Shown here: in pieces, positions 22,380-49,854 of the stretch
Layout of the letters: each line of letters begins with the position of its first letter
Numbering within the stretch: the stretch's first letter is position 1
NCBI GenBank assembly: GCA_009760855.2
Contig: WPIO01000076.1
Coordinates: 1,207,501-1,271,500 of the forward strand
Origin: Cristatella mucedo
Taxonomy: Eukaryota; Bryozoa; Phylactolaemata; Cristatellidae
Length of the DNA: 64,000 bases
Reading direction: 5' to 3'
Made by a program: the position numbers and the translations under genes
Notes under the pieces: model-generated
The model's input: the letters and a program-made list of their open reading frames with translations, nothing else
Database searches by the model: none
What the model was told of the DNA's origin: nothing

Positions 22380-24080
22380 TTATTGCTAGGAACCGGAATG
22401 ATTTCAAATCCGCGTGGCCGGATCTCGCAGTAACTGAAAGATTTTAGTTGATGCATACTGTCTGTCAATGTCTGACTGACGCACGGTACTGAGAGGCGTC
22501 GTTCCGATGCTACACGTGTGCTGATATAATTCAATGGCGAATGACTCCATATAGCATCATAGCTGTCGTTGTCATTTACGAAGAGGCTGCCATTATTCCG
22601 GACAAAGAAACTCACCCCCACAAAAAATCATGCGGCCAGGCCCTTGAGGAAGGCCATACTCTGCCGCCCCCACGCCCCCATGTCCAACTTCCGAGAGCTG
22701 TTAGCGCCCCTCCCCGGCATAGGCTGCGTGGCCGGCACGATCGCCTAGGTCGGCGAGGAGTGACTCAGACGGACTTGCCAAAAAGCTTTAGTTAGCACGT
22801 AGTTATCTGACACAGCCCGTACTCACTTCGGCGGATTTTTTTGTTTGACGAAAGCTCGGAAAAAGCAGGACACCGCTCAGCTTGTAAGCAACCATTAGGG
22901 CAGAGCTTTAAAATTGTGCCGTGCTATATTAATCATTTGCTTAAAGGTTAGGCCTTACGCGAACAGTCGCTAGCAGAATGCTGAGCTACGTACAAGCGCA
23001 TTTTGCCTCCATTTAAAATTCCGTCTGTACACACAGCGGCAGCTTTTTCGCAGTTTCTAGTGTCTATAATATACCTACTAAGCGATCTTAAATTATTCAA
23101 GTTCCAGGAGGCCCTCGGAAGACTATTGCGACGTAAGGCTGGGCTCATGTAATCGCGACTAGGTAGGCGGCTAGTGTTCGGCAGGAGTCATCCGGGTTGC
23201 CCAATAATGGGATTCAGAATAATTCACCTGGGATTCAGACTTCTGGTTTCGTCCGGATCAAGTATCTTGATGCAAGGCCAAGACGCCACCTACTTATGTC
23301 TCGGCAGCTTGGAGTTCAACTTCCGAGGCTTGCTTTATAGGCTTGCTTCTTTTCTTCAGGATTCATCCGCTAGATTCCACTGGGTGATGGTGACGGATAC
23401 ACAAGCAACGCAGCCGATTCGCTTACATTTGAATTTAAGTCGACTTCACTTAATCGGAGAATGACGGAGCGAGTATAGTTTAGAATTCTTCCTACTGTGT
23501 GTCAGTCGTCAGACATCCAGCGATACTGATAATTTGAAGTCAAACCTTCCATCAACCAGAATACATGTGAGCCAGATGGCAGTTGTACTTCGATCTCTAG
23601 ATCGTAGTATTCCCGAGTCTTTTCCTTAAACGGATTGCATTTTGAGGGCTAGCCAAGCAAGCGGTAATCAGACAATCGATAGGAATGACAGAGCGCACGC
23701 GGAGCAGGATTGCGGCCTGAATTGTCCACCAATTGTCCACCACACCGCGCTCGACTGGACGTCCAGTGCCCGCCATGCGTGACTCGGCCATGAGTGTAGA
23801 CTACGAGTCTCACTCGCTCGCTCGGACGCTGCAGACTCTGCGAAGGCTTCAGCTGCCAAATGTATTGATCAATTTCCGTGGAAGAAAATTTGCCCTCGAT
23901 TTTAATCCTCATCGCGCTTGGCGTGTTGGACCGATTGCCTGACTTGGAGCTGGCGGTACGGCCGCCTGCTGCAGTGTGTCCGGCCGTCTGCTGCTGCCGT
24001 CTGTCCACTCTGCTCATTTGTGTATGCGTCCCAAACGCTGCAGCCTAAGGAGACGCCAGCTCTAGCCAGTGCCGCTTCCA
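22380..24080. other. Unassigned DNA
   Basis: No recognised gene, repeat or RNA. Open frames below 125 codons carry no known motif. Confidence 0.4.
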
Positions 24081-24087
24081 GCGTTGT

Positions 24088-24775
24088 AAAGATAAAAATA
24101 ATACTAATAATAAGATATTTGTATTGCACCCTAAAATAACAAAATCTCTTTTTATGCACTTTACATCCGCTGCAAAGGAAGCGTGTCAATTGGTCGCTGA
24201 TAAGGTATACAGTGTCGTCAGCACGGACAAATCGTCAAAGGACAATTCACACGTAGCCAGCAAATGCTGTGAGGAACGTATGGGTTTTCAGCCTCCTTCT
24301 AAATGTCAAATCATGGTAAGTGGTGACGTCAGTCGGGAGTGAAGTTTCAGGCATTGGCAGCATAATAGCTAAAGGCGCCGTCTGCAAGGGATTCGAGTTT
24401 TGTTAGAGAATATACGACTTGAGTCGAAAGAGCTGATGGTACGATGCCAAGACTGATTGGGAAGTAGCTCTGACGGATAGGCTCGAGCAGGAGAATGGAG
24501 TGAGTTTGAACACAAGTGGAAAAACCTTGAAATCGACACGTTGCTTGATGGGTAGCCAGTGCAGGTGCCTATGAGGAGCGGCGAAAATAAGGGCAAAGTT
24601 GCAACGTTCACAACAGAAAAGCGAGCACTTGCTGAGTTTTGCACCGACCCTAGGCACCAACTTTTTGCACACAGCGGAAGTCCTGCAAGTAGTTAGTTGC
24701 AGATGTCGAGACAGGATATCAAAAATACAAGGACTAGCTTGGACTAGATAGTTTATATCATGACATTTCCACACG
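24088..24775 (-). mobile_element. Old family A-type LINE fragment
   Basis: The + strand begins with an ATA-rich complement of the tail and a decayed hairpin (gcaccctaaaataacaaaat), then the 3' UTR and coding complement. Minus-strand motifs such as HRHLHWLPIKQRVDFKV and AYPSELLPNQ identify it. It resembles the 34.4-kb copy more than the young 25-kb copy. Confidence 0.8.
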
Positions 24776-25012
24776 GGAGGAGAGTTAATGCCCTACCCCA
24801 GCGGAGAAATGTCGGGGGGGGGGAATGTCCGTACTCCGAAGCTGTGACCGACTGAGCTCTGCCGGGCTCTGGCTGCCCCAAACTCCAGTTTGCTGTCTCC
24901 AGTTTTCTACAGCACACAGCGAATCGTTGACATCCAAAGTGAGCCGATAGTAGCAGTACCTGCAGTCCTCGCTATCGGTTCCTGATTCAGGAAGCGGATG
25001 GCATAATACGGA

Positions 25013-25942
25013 CCTAGTGTTATTCAGAAGTTGGAAAGGCTGACTTTCAAAATTGGCTCTGCCAGCATATCTCCAGTTGCATCAGCTCGAAATCTAGGTG
25101 TCATATTCCAAAGCGACCTCTCGTTAGACGACCACATCAGCTCCACAGTCAAATCAGCCTATTTTCAGCTTCATAACATTGCTAAAATTAGGGCTTGTTT
25201 AGATAAGGATACCACGTCCAAGTTGGTCCATGCATTCGTGACATCTCGTCTCGACTTCTGCAACTCACTGCTTACTGGCCTACCAGCATGTGCGATCAGG
25301 CGATTGCAGCTGGTGCAAAACTCTGCAGCTAGGCCTGTCTGTCGTGAGCGTCGCAGTTGCCACATTACTCCACTTCTCGCCGACCTGCACTGGTTACCAG
25401 TCAAGCAACGGATTGACTTCAAGGTTTTGTCGCTCACTTTTAGGTCTCTTCATTCTATGGCTCCAGCCTATCTTTCAGAGATACTACCCCATCAGGCAAA
25501 GCATCGTACCACTCGCTTTTCGGAATCCAACAGTCTAGAAATACCTCGTACAAACCTTAAATCCTTTGGAGACCGTGCATTTAGCTCGTATGCTCCCACA
25601 GCCTGGAACTCCCTCCCGACCTGCATCAGAACATCCCCTGACCTGACCACATTTAAAAGAAACTTAAAAACATACCTATTTAGGACAGCATTTAGTGGGT
25701 CCTTGTGATTCGTCCTCGATGTGCTTATGCGTGCTGACACTGTTCATGCTGCCACTAACCACATTTGCATGCTGACCCAGTGCATGTAACCCCTAACCAT
25801 GTTATTCATTTTGTTTGTTTTTCAAGCATGATTTTACTTACTATTCTATTGCGTATCACTTTGCAGCAAATGTAAAGCGCCTAGAAAGAGATTTAGTTCT
25901 CTGAGGGCGCTTTATCAAGTGCAATATTATTATTATTATTAC
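25013..25942 (+). mobile_element. LINE family A, best-preserved 3' half
   Basis: Starts at the segment after the YADD box (cctagtgttattcagaagtt) and runs through the ORF stop, the 3' UTR, the hairpin (25876-25912) and an ATT tail. The 225-codon open frame 25031-25708 is uninterrupted. The hairpin has an 8-bp outer stem (AAAGCGCC with GGCGCTTT) and a 5-bp inner stem (AGAGA with TCTCT). It looks like the youngest family A copy here. Confidence 0.92.
25031..25708 (+). pseudogene. LINE A reverse transcriptase C-terminal region
   Basis: 225 codons open to the natural stop. Motifs in order: ARNLGVIFQSDLSLDDHI, FQLHNIAKIRACLDKDT, LVHAFVTSRLDFCNSLLTGL, NSAARPVCRERRSCHI, LLADLHWLPVKQRIDFKVL, AYLSEILPHQAKHRTTRFS and RTAFSGSL. 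This is the thumb and C-terminal part found after the catalytic domain in CR1/L2-type elements. The catalytic YADD domain is missing, so the piece cannot work alone. Confidence 0.88.
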
Positions 25943-25944
25943 TG

Positions 25945-26318
25945 GAGATTATAAAAGAACGTCTCAAGTGATTGCTGGTCAGTTGACCATTCTGGCTGGT
26001 GCCATGTGCACTTAACCTTGTTGTGGCTGTGGTACGTACAGCTGCATAGTAAGTATGCTAAGGGCTTGTACTTGTACGGTACGGGCGCACTCGCTTGCTG
26101 TCGTGCTCTGCTACCGCCTAAACGGCTGTGTGTATCAGGGAGGCTTCATTGCCACCCACCACGTGCAAGCACCGGCTATGGTAGATGTCTTGCGTCTGCA
26201 AGAACTGCTGCAGTGTTTGTTGAAAAGAACGTTAGTTCGATAGCCTCAGCAGTGCGCATGCAACAGTGGTGTGGCAATAGTTGGACCGGAGGAAAAGTAA
26301 CGATGGCTTGCAGTCAAA
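25945..26318. other. Unassigned DNA
   Basis: Short unique stretch between a LINE and a SINE. Nothing recognised. Confidence 0.4.
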
Positions 26319-26320
26319 GC

Positions 26321-26472
26321 TAATAAAAATTTATTCGCACAGCGTCATAAGAGAGCTTGGTCTCTAATCAGGCGCTTCACATATGCCGCGGGGCTCATGG
26401 AGCCCATGACCTCGGTCATAAAATACATTCACCTCTGTCTCAATACGAGCACCTTAACCGCTGCCAGACCAA
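26321..26472 (-). mobile_element. SINE with tRNA head and family A-like tail
   Basis: On the minus strand: an A-box-like cagcggttaaggtgctcg, a B-box position with gaccgaggtcatggg (decayed), then gcggcatatgtgaagcgcct, gattagagaccaagctctct and tatgacgctgtgcgaataaa. The last three blocks are the same hairpin layout that ends family A. Confidence 0.8.
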
Positions 26473-26474
26473 AC

Positions 26475-27958
26475 CAACAGCAAGGCAATCGGTGCGCCGA
26501 GGCCATATATAGCCGCGCCGCCGCCATATTCTAGTGGCTTGGCCTGGTCGATCCAGCGGTAGAAGGCTTTCGTACGGTGGCTCAGCGCTGGCACAGTGGG
26601 GGCAGCGCTGTATCCACCGTCGCGTAGTCGGGCAGCCACCTTGCAGCCCGACTTGCACCCGACGCAAGTCGAACCATTGCGAAACGCGTCGAGTCATTGC
26701 GAAATGCCGACGTCCGTCCTCGGCAGCCTCCGCCTTCGCAGCAGTGCGTCCAGCTCGAGCAGATGCGATTTGAAAGTGGCCGCTGAAAGGGTGCACTAGG
26801 CCACGCTGACAGGGGGCGGGGCGGGGCGGCGGCTTTCGGCGGTTTTAGGGATGATGCCTCCAACACGAAGCCAGTTTAGTTCGGCTGAGAGGGATGGCGG
26901 CCAAACGGCAACGCAGAAGCTGCGGCCCGACACGCGAACCGCGAGCCAGGGCGCAGAGGCGAACCTTCGCTGCCGCCGCCGCCGTTTCTCCGAAGCGCTT
27001 AGTGTAGCTAGCCCCTTCGCGACACGTCGCCGCTGTTCTTAATTCGAAAACGTCGTCGCCTGCAGAACTGTCAGCTGACTGCCGGGCCTGCGGCTCCCTG
27101 TTCCAGGTGGCTCGCCGCAAACGTTGCAGCGCTATCTATGTCAGTCGGGTTATGTATGGTAGCAGCGGCAGAGATTACTACGACTTCCGCATTAAGACAT
27201 CTAGGAACCGAATATATCAGTGCCATAATTAGTCAGTCGTGCTTTGGGTTTCGAACGAGTTAGGTGCACTCTGGTCTGCGAGACAGAGTTGTACAAAAAG
27301 GCCGGTCCAGTGGAAACGTAGCTGCCATGTCTGTAGCTGACGCACGAGCCGCTCTACGCATAGACGCATGCATTTTTCAATTTAAGTGAAGAGCGCTATT
27401 TACTGCTGTCATTCCCCGATACCCATAGAATGTCTTCTGCTCGTGTCGAGGCTACTTCAGCAACTCGCAGCTTCAGCCTCGCTGCGAGGGGCCGGCTGTA
27501 GCCTGTGCCGTCACGCGGTCACGCGCGTCGCCGAGGACCGGCAGCCGCCCGCTCGTTCGCTGCGGCCGTCCGCTAGCTCCCGACTCCCGCGGAGTTCGCC
27601 GCAGCGGCGTGTACATCCCAGCTCCTCGTCTTAATGGCGCGAGCGGTACCAGAGGAGAGACGCTGAGCCAAGTCCCGGACTTCGCTCAGCATCCGACGCC
27701 GATACGCTGGCACCCGTCGAGTCTCAATCGAGAGCCGCCGCAGTAGCCTTTGAAGTCGCCGCTCCTCCCTCCCCCCCCCCCCCCCCGCTCCCCCGCCGCC
27801 AAAGGTGCGCACCATAGCCAGTCCGCAGGCGAAGGGAAGGGGGCCGGTGGCGGTCTCCAGCCCGCCCCTTGGACTGAACGAAGCGGGACGCGTCGCGCCT
27901 CTTCTGCCTTTCTACGATTGGCTGCCGCAGGCGACATTGACTGCCCCGTTTTATCGCG
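26475..27958. other. GC-rich DNA upstream of the CBFB promoter
   Basis: CpG-rich sequence with G-rich runs (ggggcggggcggggcgg near 26814) and a (C)16 run at 27771-27786, both potential G-quadruplexes. Overlapping open frames on both strands are expected from the base composition and are not called genes. Confidence 0.5.
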
Positions 27959-27964
27959 TCGACG

Positions 27965-28078
27965 CTTATTTTTAGAGGTCGGGGTTTGAGTCCCGTGGCG
28001 TAAGCAAAGCGCCTGAATAGAGAGAGAGAGAGAGAGAGGGAGAGTAAGTTCTCTCGGGGCGGTATGCAATTTTTTTTT
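27965..28078 (+). mobile_element. SINE with tRNA head, (GA)n in its tail loop
   Basis: B box ggtttgagtcccgtgg, then gcaaagcgcctgaataga, a pure (GA) run to about 28041, agtaagttctctcggggcgg, and tatgcaa plus poly-T. This is the tRNA-head SINE with the family A-type hairpin. The AGAGA side of the inner stem has expanded into a microsatellite. Confidence 0.8.
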
Positions 28079-28089
28079 ATTTCATATTT

Positions 28090-29610
28090 ACAATGTCTGT
28101 GGGCCGTCCGATTGGCGACGAACTTGGCGGAAGCCACAGTTCTGCGGCGACACGAAACGAGGCAGCTACGAGCGCAAGGACGGGCGCGCGCGGGTGTAGC
28201 GAGCGTCCCGAAAGCGGAATGACCGCACGCCGCAACCGCCAGAGGGCGCGCACGCGAGGATCGAGCAGTCGCGTCTAGTGCGTCCGCTGCACCGACGCGG
28301 CGCCGAACGCGACAGCGATTCGCGCGGGAATCGAGCGGAGCGCTGGCGCGAGCGGTGTGCCGAGGGCGGCTGCCTCTGCCTCTGCCTCATGCTGAGCTGC
28401 CTCTGCCCAGTCAGCCGAAACCGCAGCGATTGCGTTACAGCCGTTGGCGCCGGCTGATTCAGTAGTCGGATTGTGCCCGGCCGCCGCGGACGGAGCTCGT
28501 GAGCCGAGTCGACTCTTCGCGCTATTCCAGACCGGGAACGCAGCCGGCGCCAACGCCCCCACCCCACCCACCCACCCGCTCGCACCCGCCAGCCGATCGG
28601 GCGTACACGCCCCGCCCCGCAGCCGCGGAGCGAGCCGCGTCGCCTGCCGCTCCGTCCGTCCGTCCGCTGCATTTCTGCGCCGTCGCCTGCGGCCGCCGCG
28701 GCCTCGCACTGCGCTCCCGAGCGCGCCCGAGCCGAGGAGCGAGGCCGCGGCGGCGCCCGCGTCGCTCCCGCCGCCGCGCTCTCGCCGCGCGAGCCGCCAT
28801 CATTTGGCCGGATGTGTAGGCATTCGGACGGGACGCGCTGCCGTCGATCGACGGTCTCTCTCACGGCGGCGGCGGCCGCCGCCGCAACGGCGCGACTCGT
28901 GTGCACATCCGCTGCGGACGGGCTAAAGTGTCCGCCGCAGGGTGTCTCGGGATTTCCCTTGGTTATGCACGGTATACCCGGGCGTCTCGGAATTTATCGT
29001 ACTAGGCGGCACCGCAACGCATTCGCGGAAAAGCGTGAGCTACCTATCACCGCTCCAGCTGATCAGCGGCTCGAGTCCTGCTTCTATTCGAAGGATACGA
29101 AGGCACGTGCTTGCGTAGCGGCCTGAACGAACTCAGAAAAGACACCTTAAGGCCCCCTGAACCAGAGCGGTGCACTACCGCAGGCCAGGCCAAGCTCAGC
29201 AGGCGGCCGGTGCGGCCCGCTTAGCGCGCTGAGCGGTTTCAGCTGAGCGACGCCACCAGACGCGAGTCGCTCACGAGATTGGGAAACGCATCGCGTTGGT
29301 TCCGACGCCGGACGCTGCGCCTCCCCGAGACGCGACGCCCAGCCCGCACCTCACCATCCCATCCGCCCACTCATCGGGTGCAGCATTGAGGGATACCGCA
29401 ACACCGACGCCGCCACCACCTCCACCACCACCCGCGGCCGGAAGCCGCAGGCGGGCCATGAGGAGGCCCCGGGATAAAAAGGCCAATAAACGACGAGGTT
29501 AGGCGGGTCAAGGTGTACCGGTGCCGTGCGTCGGCAGTACCACGCTTTCGTCGCGTTAATGCGTCGCCGGCGCGCCGCCTTAAATGTATCCTTCGTCTAG
29601 GTTCAGGGAG
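28090..29610 (+). promoter_or_regulatory. CpG-rich promoter region of CBFB
   Basis: Strongly GC- and CpG-rich sequence leads directly into the first CBFB exon, and the richness continues to about 30.3 kb. There is no clear TATA box, which fits a CpG-island housekeeping or developmental promoter. The transcription start cannot be placed from sequence alone. An in-frame TAA (29581-29583) precedes the first possible ATG. Confidence 0.55.
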
Positions 29611-45834
<16,224 letters not shown>

Positions 45835-45839
45835 GCCAG

Positions 45840-46580
45840 CCCAGGATTGTCGCCAGCAGACTCGGCCTCCACTGCCAGGTCCCGCGATGGTTCGAGGCCC
45901 GCAGCCGCTGCCCGCTGCCGCTGCGTTTCGAGGACGCGGACGACAGTATTGGCTGGCTTGACGAAGCTTAGTAGGCCGGACCTTTCACGAGAAGGCGTCT
46001 TCTAGGGAGTCTTCTTACTGAGGCTGAGAGTAAAGATTGTACTCTACTCGTGAAGCTCCTACCTTGCGTGCCTTGCCTGTCAGAACGTGCCACAGGCGAC
46101 GGGGACACGTCGTCGTCGAGTCGAGGCTCATTTTAACGCTCCACGAATCCAAACTGATCGATTCTTCGAATTAAGCATCCTTGCTAAGGCCACGCTTACT
46201 GCTGTCAAAACTCACTTCGGCCAACCCTCAACCGGTGAACGGCTGGGGGAGGGTGTGCTCTGAATCGCAGAATGGCAACGATTTCGGTATCTGCATGCTG
46301 CCATGTTGCTACGGGATCGCCCAAGTAACGTCATCGATATCTCCGCACTCGTAGATCTTAGAGACGATAGATAGACGTAGATCGATGGTAGAGACATCAG
46401 TGACATCACAGCTTTTGAAAAACTTTTCCTCTCGCCTGATATTAATGGCTCGCTCAAGCTCCAGACGGGCATAAGAGTAAGATACAGGCATACGAGTATG
46501 CAAAGTTAAGGTCTGCCGATTCAGTGACGACATCACTTATGTAGCCGCAGAAGAGTCGTAGCGGCTATCGCTCCCGTTCG
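45840..46580. other. Downstream of CBFB
   Basis: Would contain the CBFB 3' UTR if exon 6 is real. No AATAAA was seen here. No gene supported. Confidence 0.4.
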
Positions 46581-46584
46581 CAGC

Positions 46585-46675
46585 AAAAATGTAACGATTG
46601 CCTTCGCCAGGACTCAAACCGTCGACCCAGATCGTAAAGTGCGGTCGCCTTACCACTGGGTTAATAGCCAGGGGC
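46585..46675 (-). mobile_element. tRNA-like SINE head
   Basis: On the minus strand: cccagtggtaaggcgacc (A box), gatctgggtcgacggtttga (into the B box ggtttgagtcc) and tggcgaaggcaatcg. It has no aminoacyl-stem closure, so it is taken as a SINE head, not a tRNA gene. Confidence 0.65.
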
Positions 46676-46679
46676 TAGA

Positions 46680-48865
46680 ATTAAGCCAAGAGTGTGAATC
46701 GGGTGCCTTTCCAGAAGCAGCAGATCCCCTGAAGGTGAAGGAAAGTGAGCGAAGGCTCTGCCGCCTGCACCTGCGAATCTGCGTGGGGTGAAGGTGAGAT
46801 TGGCCAGGGTGGGGTGGGGGGTGTCACCCCGGTTCCCTACGCTCAAGCGGTCAGGCAGTGGCCAAGACACTCATCTTTTCGTCGCCAGAGGGCAGAGTTT
46901 AGCATTTAAATATTCGATGTCACTGTGTATTTCTCACCAGGACTTCTCCGAGATAGCCCTAGAGGCTAGGCAAGATGTATTCCTGTCCTTTGGTTTGCGG
47001 TCGATACCTATTTTCGCCGACCTCCGACATTTCCCTGCGGTCAAGCAAGATTCGTGTTTCTAAATTTGTATTCCTGGCTTAAGGCGTTGCGGCGATGAAC
47101 GATTACGGGGGAGGGGGCCGATGCTAGAATTTTTGTCTGCGATCGGTCGCGCTAGTACTGCCGGCGAGCGACCCTGCTCGTTGTCATTCACGAGACACTC
47201 CCCGGGAAAGACCCGACTGGTGCTTGTGCACGAAGTACTTAGAAGTATTTACTCGGGAAAGGGATCGGCCTTGCTGGAGACCGCTCCAGCTGCTCCCGCT
47301 CAGCAGAGTCGGCGCCGCCGCCGCCCGCGGCAGCCGATGCTGTACGTAGCGGGGCCGGCGGGCGGCCAGCGCAGAGAACGTCACGTCCCTCGCGTCAGCT
47401 GTCTAACCATTCCGCCGCTTTATTCGTCGATGTCGACGCAGAAGAGCTGAGTCGAACTAGACGCATCTTCACCGACGAAGGCGACAGTTTCGCGCACGCG
47501 AGGTGCGAGCGTGCGGAGATTTCGCCCCATCGCTTCCAGGGCCTCCGCAGACCACGAACAGCGGCCGCCGCCTCGATCGCTTGGGCCGCCGCCGCCGCAG
47601 CTGCAGGCTGCACCCACGCCAGGGGTGCAGCAGACGTACCAGTTTTATTGCAGGTGACTTGAGGTCGGCACGGATCCTCATGATTTATGACCTATCACTA
47701 TGCTGACTTAAGTCTGTCTGACGCAGAGCACCGCTGCTAATCGCTCTGGGGGGGGGGGGGTGCGGGTGGCCGGGCCGCCTCCAAACCCTCAGTCTGAGTA
47801 GCTCCCGACTTGCCTAGTGCGACCAGGCGGCTGGCGGCCAGATGTATCCATAAATACTTCGTCTGGTGCCGTTTCGGTCTTTGACTTGACTGCTATCGCC
47901 TTGCAGATCGGCGCGTCAGGCAGCCGCGGTTTGTCAAGGGCAGGAGCCGAGGCCAGCCCAGCTGCGACAAGCCGGCCGGCATTGACCAGCCAGCGGGGCT
48001 GTGCGCCCTTGCGCCGCCGCTAACAGTGCTGTGTCTCAAGGTAGGTGGCTTCAGTGGCTTGAGGGCGGGGCGCGGTTCAACAATCGCCGCAGGGAAGGAG
48101 GTGACCGCATGCTGCCGCCTGCGCGTCTCCTCGCGCGGGGGCTCTAGTCTCTCAGCTGGCGCTGTACGAGGGCTGAGCGAGAGAGAGAAGAGTCCTCTGC
48201 TGGCATCCTTCGTAACGCGTGTCATTCAGCACTGCCGGTGCGGTGCGCACGCGTCGCAGTCGCCTCGAGCTGAGACGCCCGAGTAGAGCCGCTCGCACGG
48301 CCGGCATTCGCACTGCGGCCAGCATTCTGCTAGTTAGCCGGAAGCGTGTGCAGATTCAAAGTAGTACGCAGTCGCCGGCGCCATGTTGTAAAGGGTTAAC
48401 CTACTATACCGGGTCAATTTGACTTCTTACACCAGGTCTGGTGGCAACTTGCGTTGCCCTGTAATGCAATTAATGTACACAAGTGTCAATGTGACACGGT
48501 TGACTTGTGACTAACATGTAAGCCGAAACTCACTCGAGGCCGGGAGCGACTGTGCATGTGTAACTGTAGCGACCGGGCTTCCGTTGCCACTTCGAGGCAA
48601 GCGAGGACGAGTGCGCCCCTAATGCAGGTTTTGAGTAGCTGACTCCCCCCCCCGCAAATAGTATTAAGTGGTTTGTCGTATAGGCGGAAGTAGCCTAAGG
48701 TTTTAGGAGCTAAGGCCTGACCTTGAGTGAGCGGAATTGGGAGCGTAACGATGGGCGCTCGCAGAATATTCCCATCGTGCAGCGTTGGCAGCCCAGAGCA
48801 GACGTCTTCGCAACGTGAACAACCTAGCAGAAGTGCTTCCATATAACTGCAACTCGTTTACTTAA
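46680..48865. other. GC-rich unassigned DNA
   Basis: CpG-rich at about 47.1-48.4 kb, with a (G)13 run at 47748-47760. Open frames on both strands lack ATG starts or known motifs. It might be the promoter of an unseen gene. Confidence 0.4.
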
Positions 48866-48867
48866 CA

Positions 48868-48940
48868 TTGATAATAATAAAGCATCTATAAAGATCTCCA
48901 AGAGAACCAAATCTGGTTCTACGTACTTTGCATAAGCCGG
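48868..48940 (-). mobile_element. Family A-type tail, solo
   Basis: ataataataaagcatctata, agagaaccaaatctggttct and acgtactttgcataagccgg: a decayed complement of the SINE/LINE tail. Confidence 0.6.
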
Positions 48941-48988
48941 CGTGGTTGGTTGTCGTAGACTTACATTAGTCCAGTTTCTTTAAACAGC

Positions 48989-49844
48989 GGGGTTCCGGGT
49001 TAGGAACCCCTCGGGTAACGAACATTCCGGGGTTACAAAATCCGGGTTGGCAAACAATTGACTCGGGTTATGATATCGGTTCCGGGTTACGAACCGAATG
49101 GGCTCGCGTGAGCCACACGAATATTATGGCGTAATACAGCTTTCGAATAGATGGGCTATCGCAGGTTTTCATAAAATTCAGCAGAAGGAAAATAATCCAT
49201 GCCAACTTAGTGAGCAGCAAATTGAGCCTCTAAGATGCGCCTACGCCGCGCGCGTCTTAGATGAGAAGGACAGGATACCGATCTCCGCCACGAGTGAAGG
49301 AAAACCAACGCTTCCCCAGCGTGACATTGGAGACAACCGGGGAGATGGATTATCCATCGGGATTCCTTGGACCGCTGACGAGCAAAGTGACGTAGGCTGG
49401 CCGTTTCTTCCGACTGAGCGAAACAGACGTCGTTCAGTTGCACGCGAAAAGTCGAATAAGGCATATATCACACATGGCTTCCTCTTGCTATTTAGCATAC
49501 ACAATCGTTAAAAGAATTGTGTCGCGTTCTTGTGTTTATTTTGGCGTTTTTTCTTGTGCTGTGTTTGCTATTTACGTGATGTGCATTTATATTTTTTAAA
49601 GTATATAGTGTCAATGTCACTTTGACACTTAGTTCTTCCTTTCATTTCTTCGAGGCAGATTGAAAATTGTGAAGATTTATTGAGTTTTTCCTGTTTCTTA
49701 AATGCAGGAGCAACTTTTCTCGATTGAACTAATGTATATTGTTCCCATAGCACCCACTTCCCAATAAAACTCACCATCCGGTTTAGGAGCGGCCTGGGTT
49801 ACGAACCCGTCCGGGAAAGGATTAGGTTCGTAACCCGGCACCCC
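48989..49844. mobile_element. Candidate DNA transposon with inverted terminal repeats
   Basis: The left end GGGGTTCCGGGTTAGGAACC and the complement of the right end, GGGGTGCCGGGTTACGAACC, match at 18 of 20 bases. Both ends carry several further CCGGGTTACGAACC-like copies in the next 100 (left) or 50 (right) bases. The sequence TTAA lies 5 bases outside the left end and 6 outside the right, which may be a target-site duplication. At about 856 bp, with no recognisable transposase, it would be non-autonomous. An internal 137-codon open frame (49098-49511) matches nothing I know. Confidence 0.6.
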
Positions 49845-49854
49845 TCTCCATTAA

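Noticed and set aside
46585-46675. Possible minus-strand tRNA gene
   Set aside because: It has promoter boxes but no convincing cloverleaf. It fits a SINE head.
47184-47681. GC-rich open frames, one beginning MGAAC on the minus strand
   Set aside because: The MGAAC frame starts with GTG, not ATG. Both strands are open and no motif was recognised.
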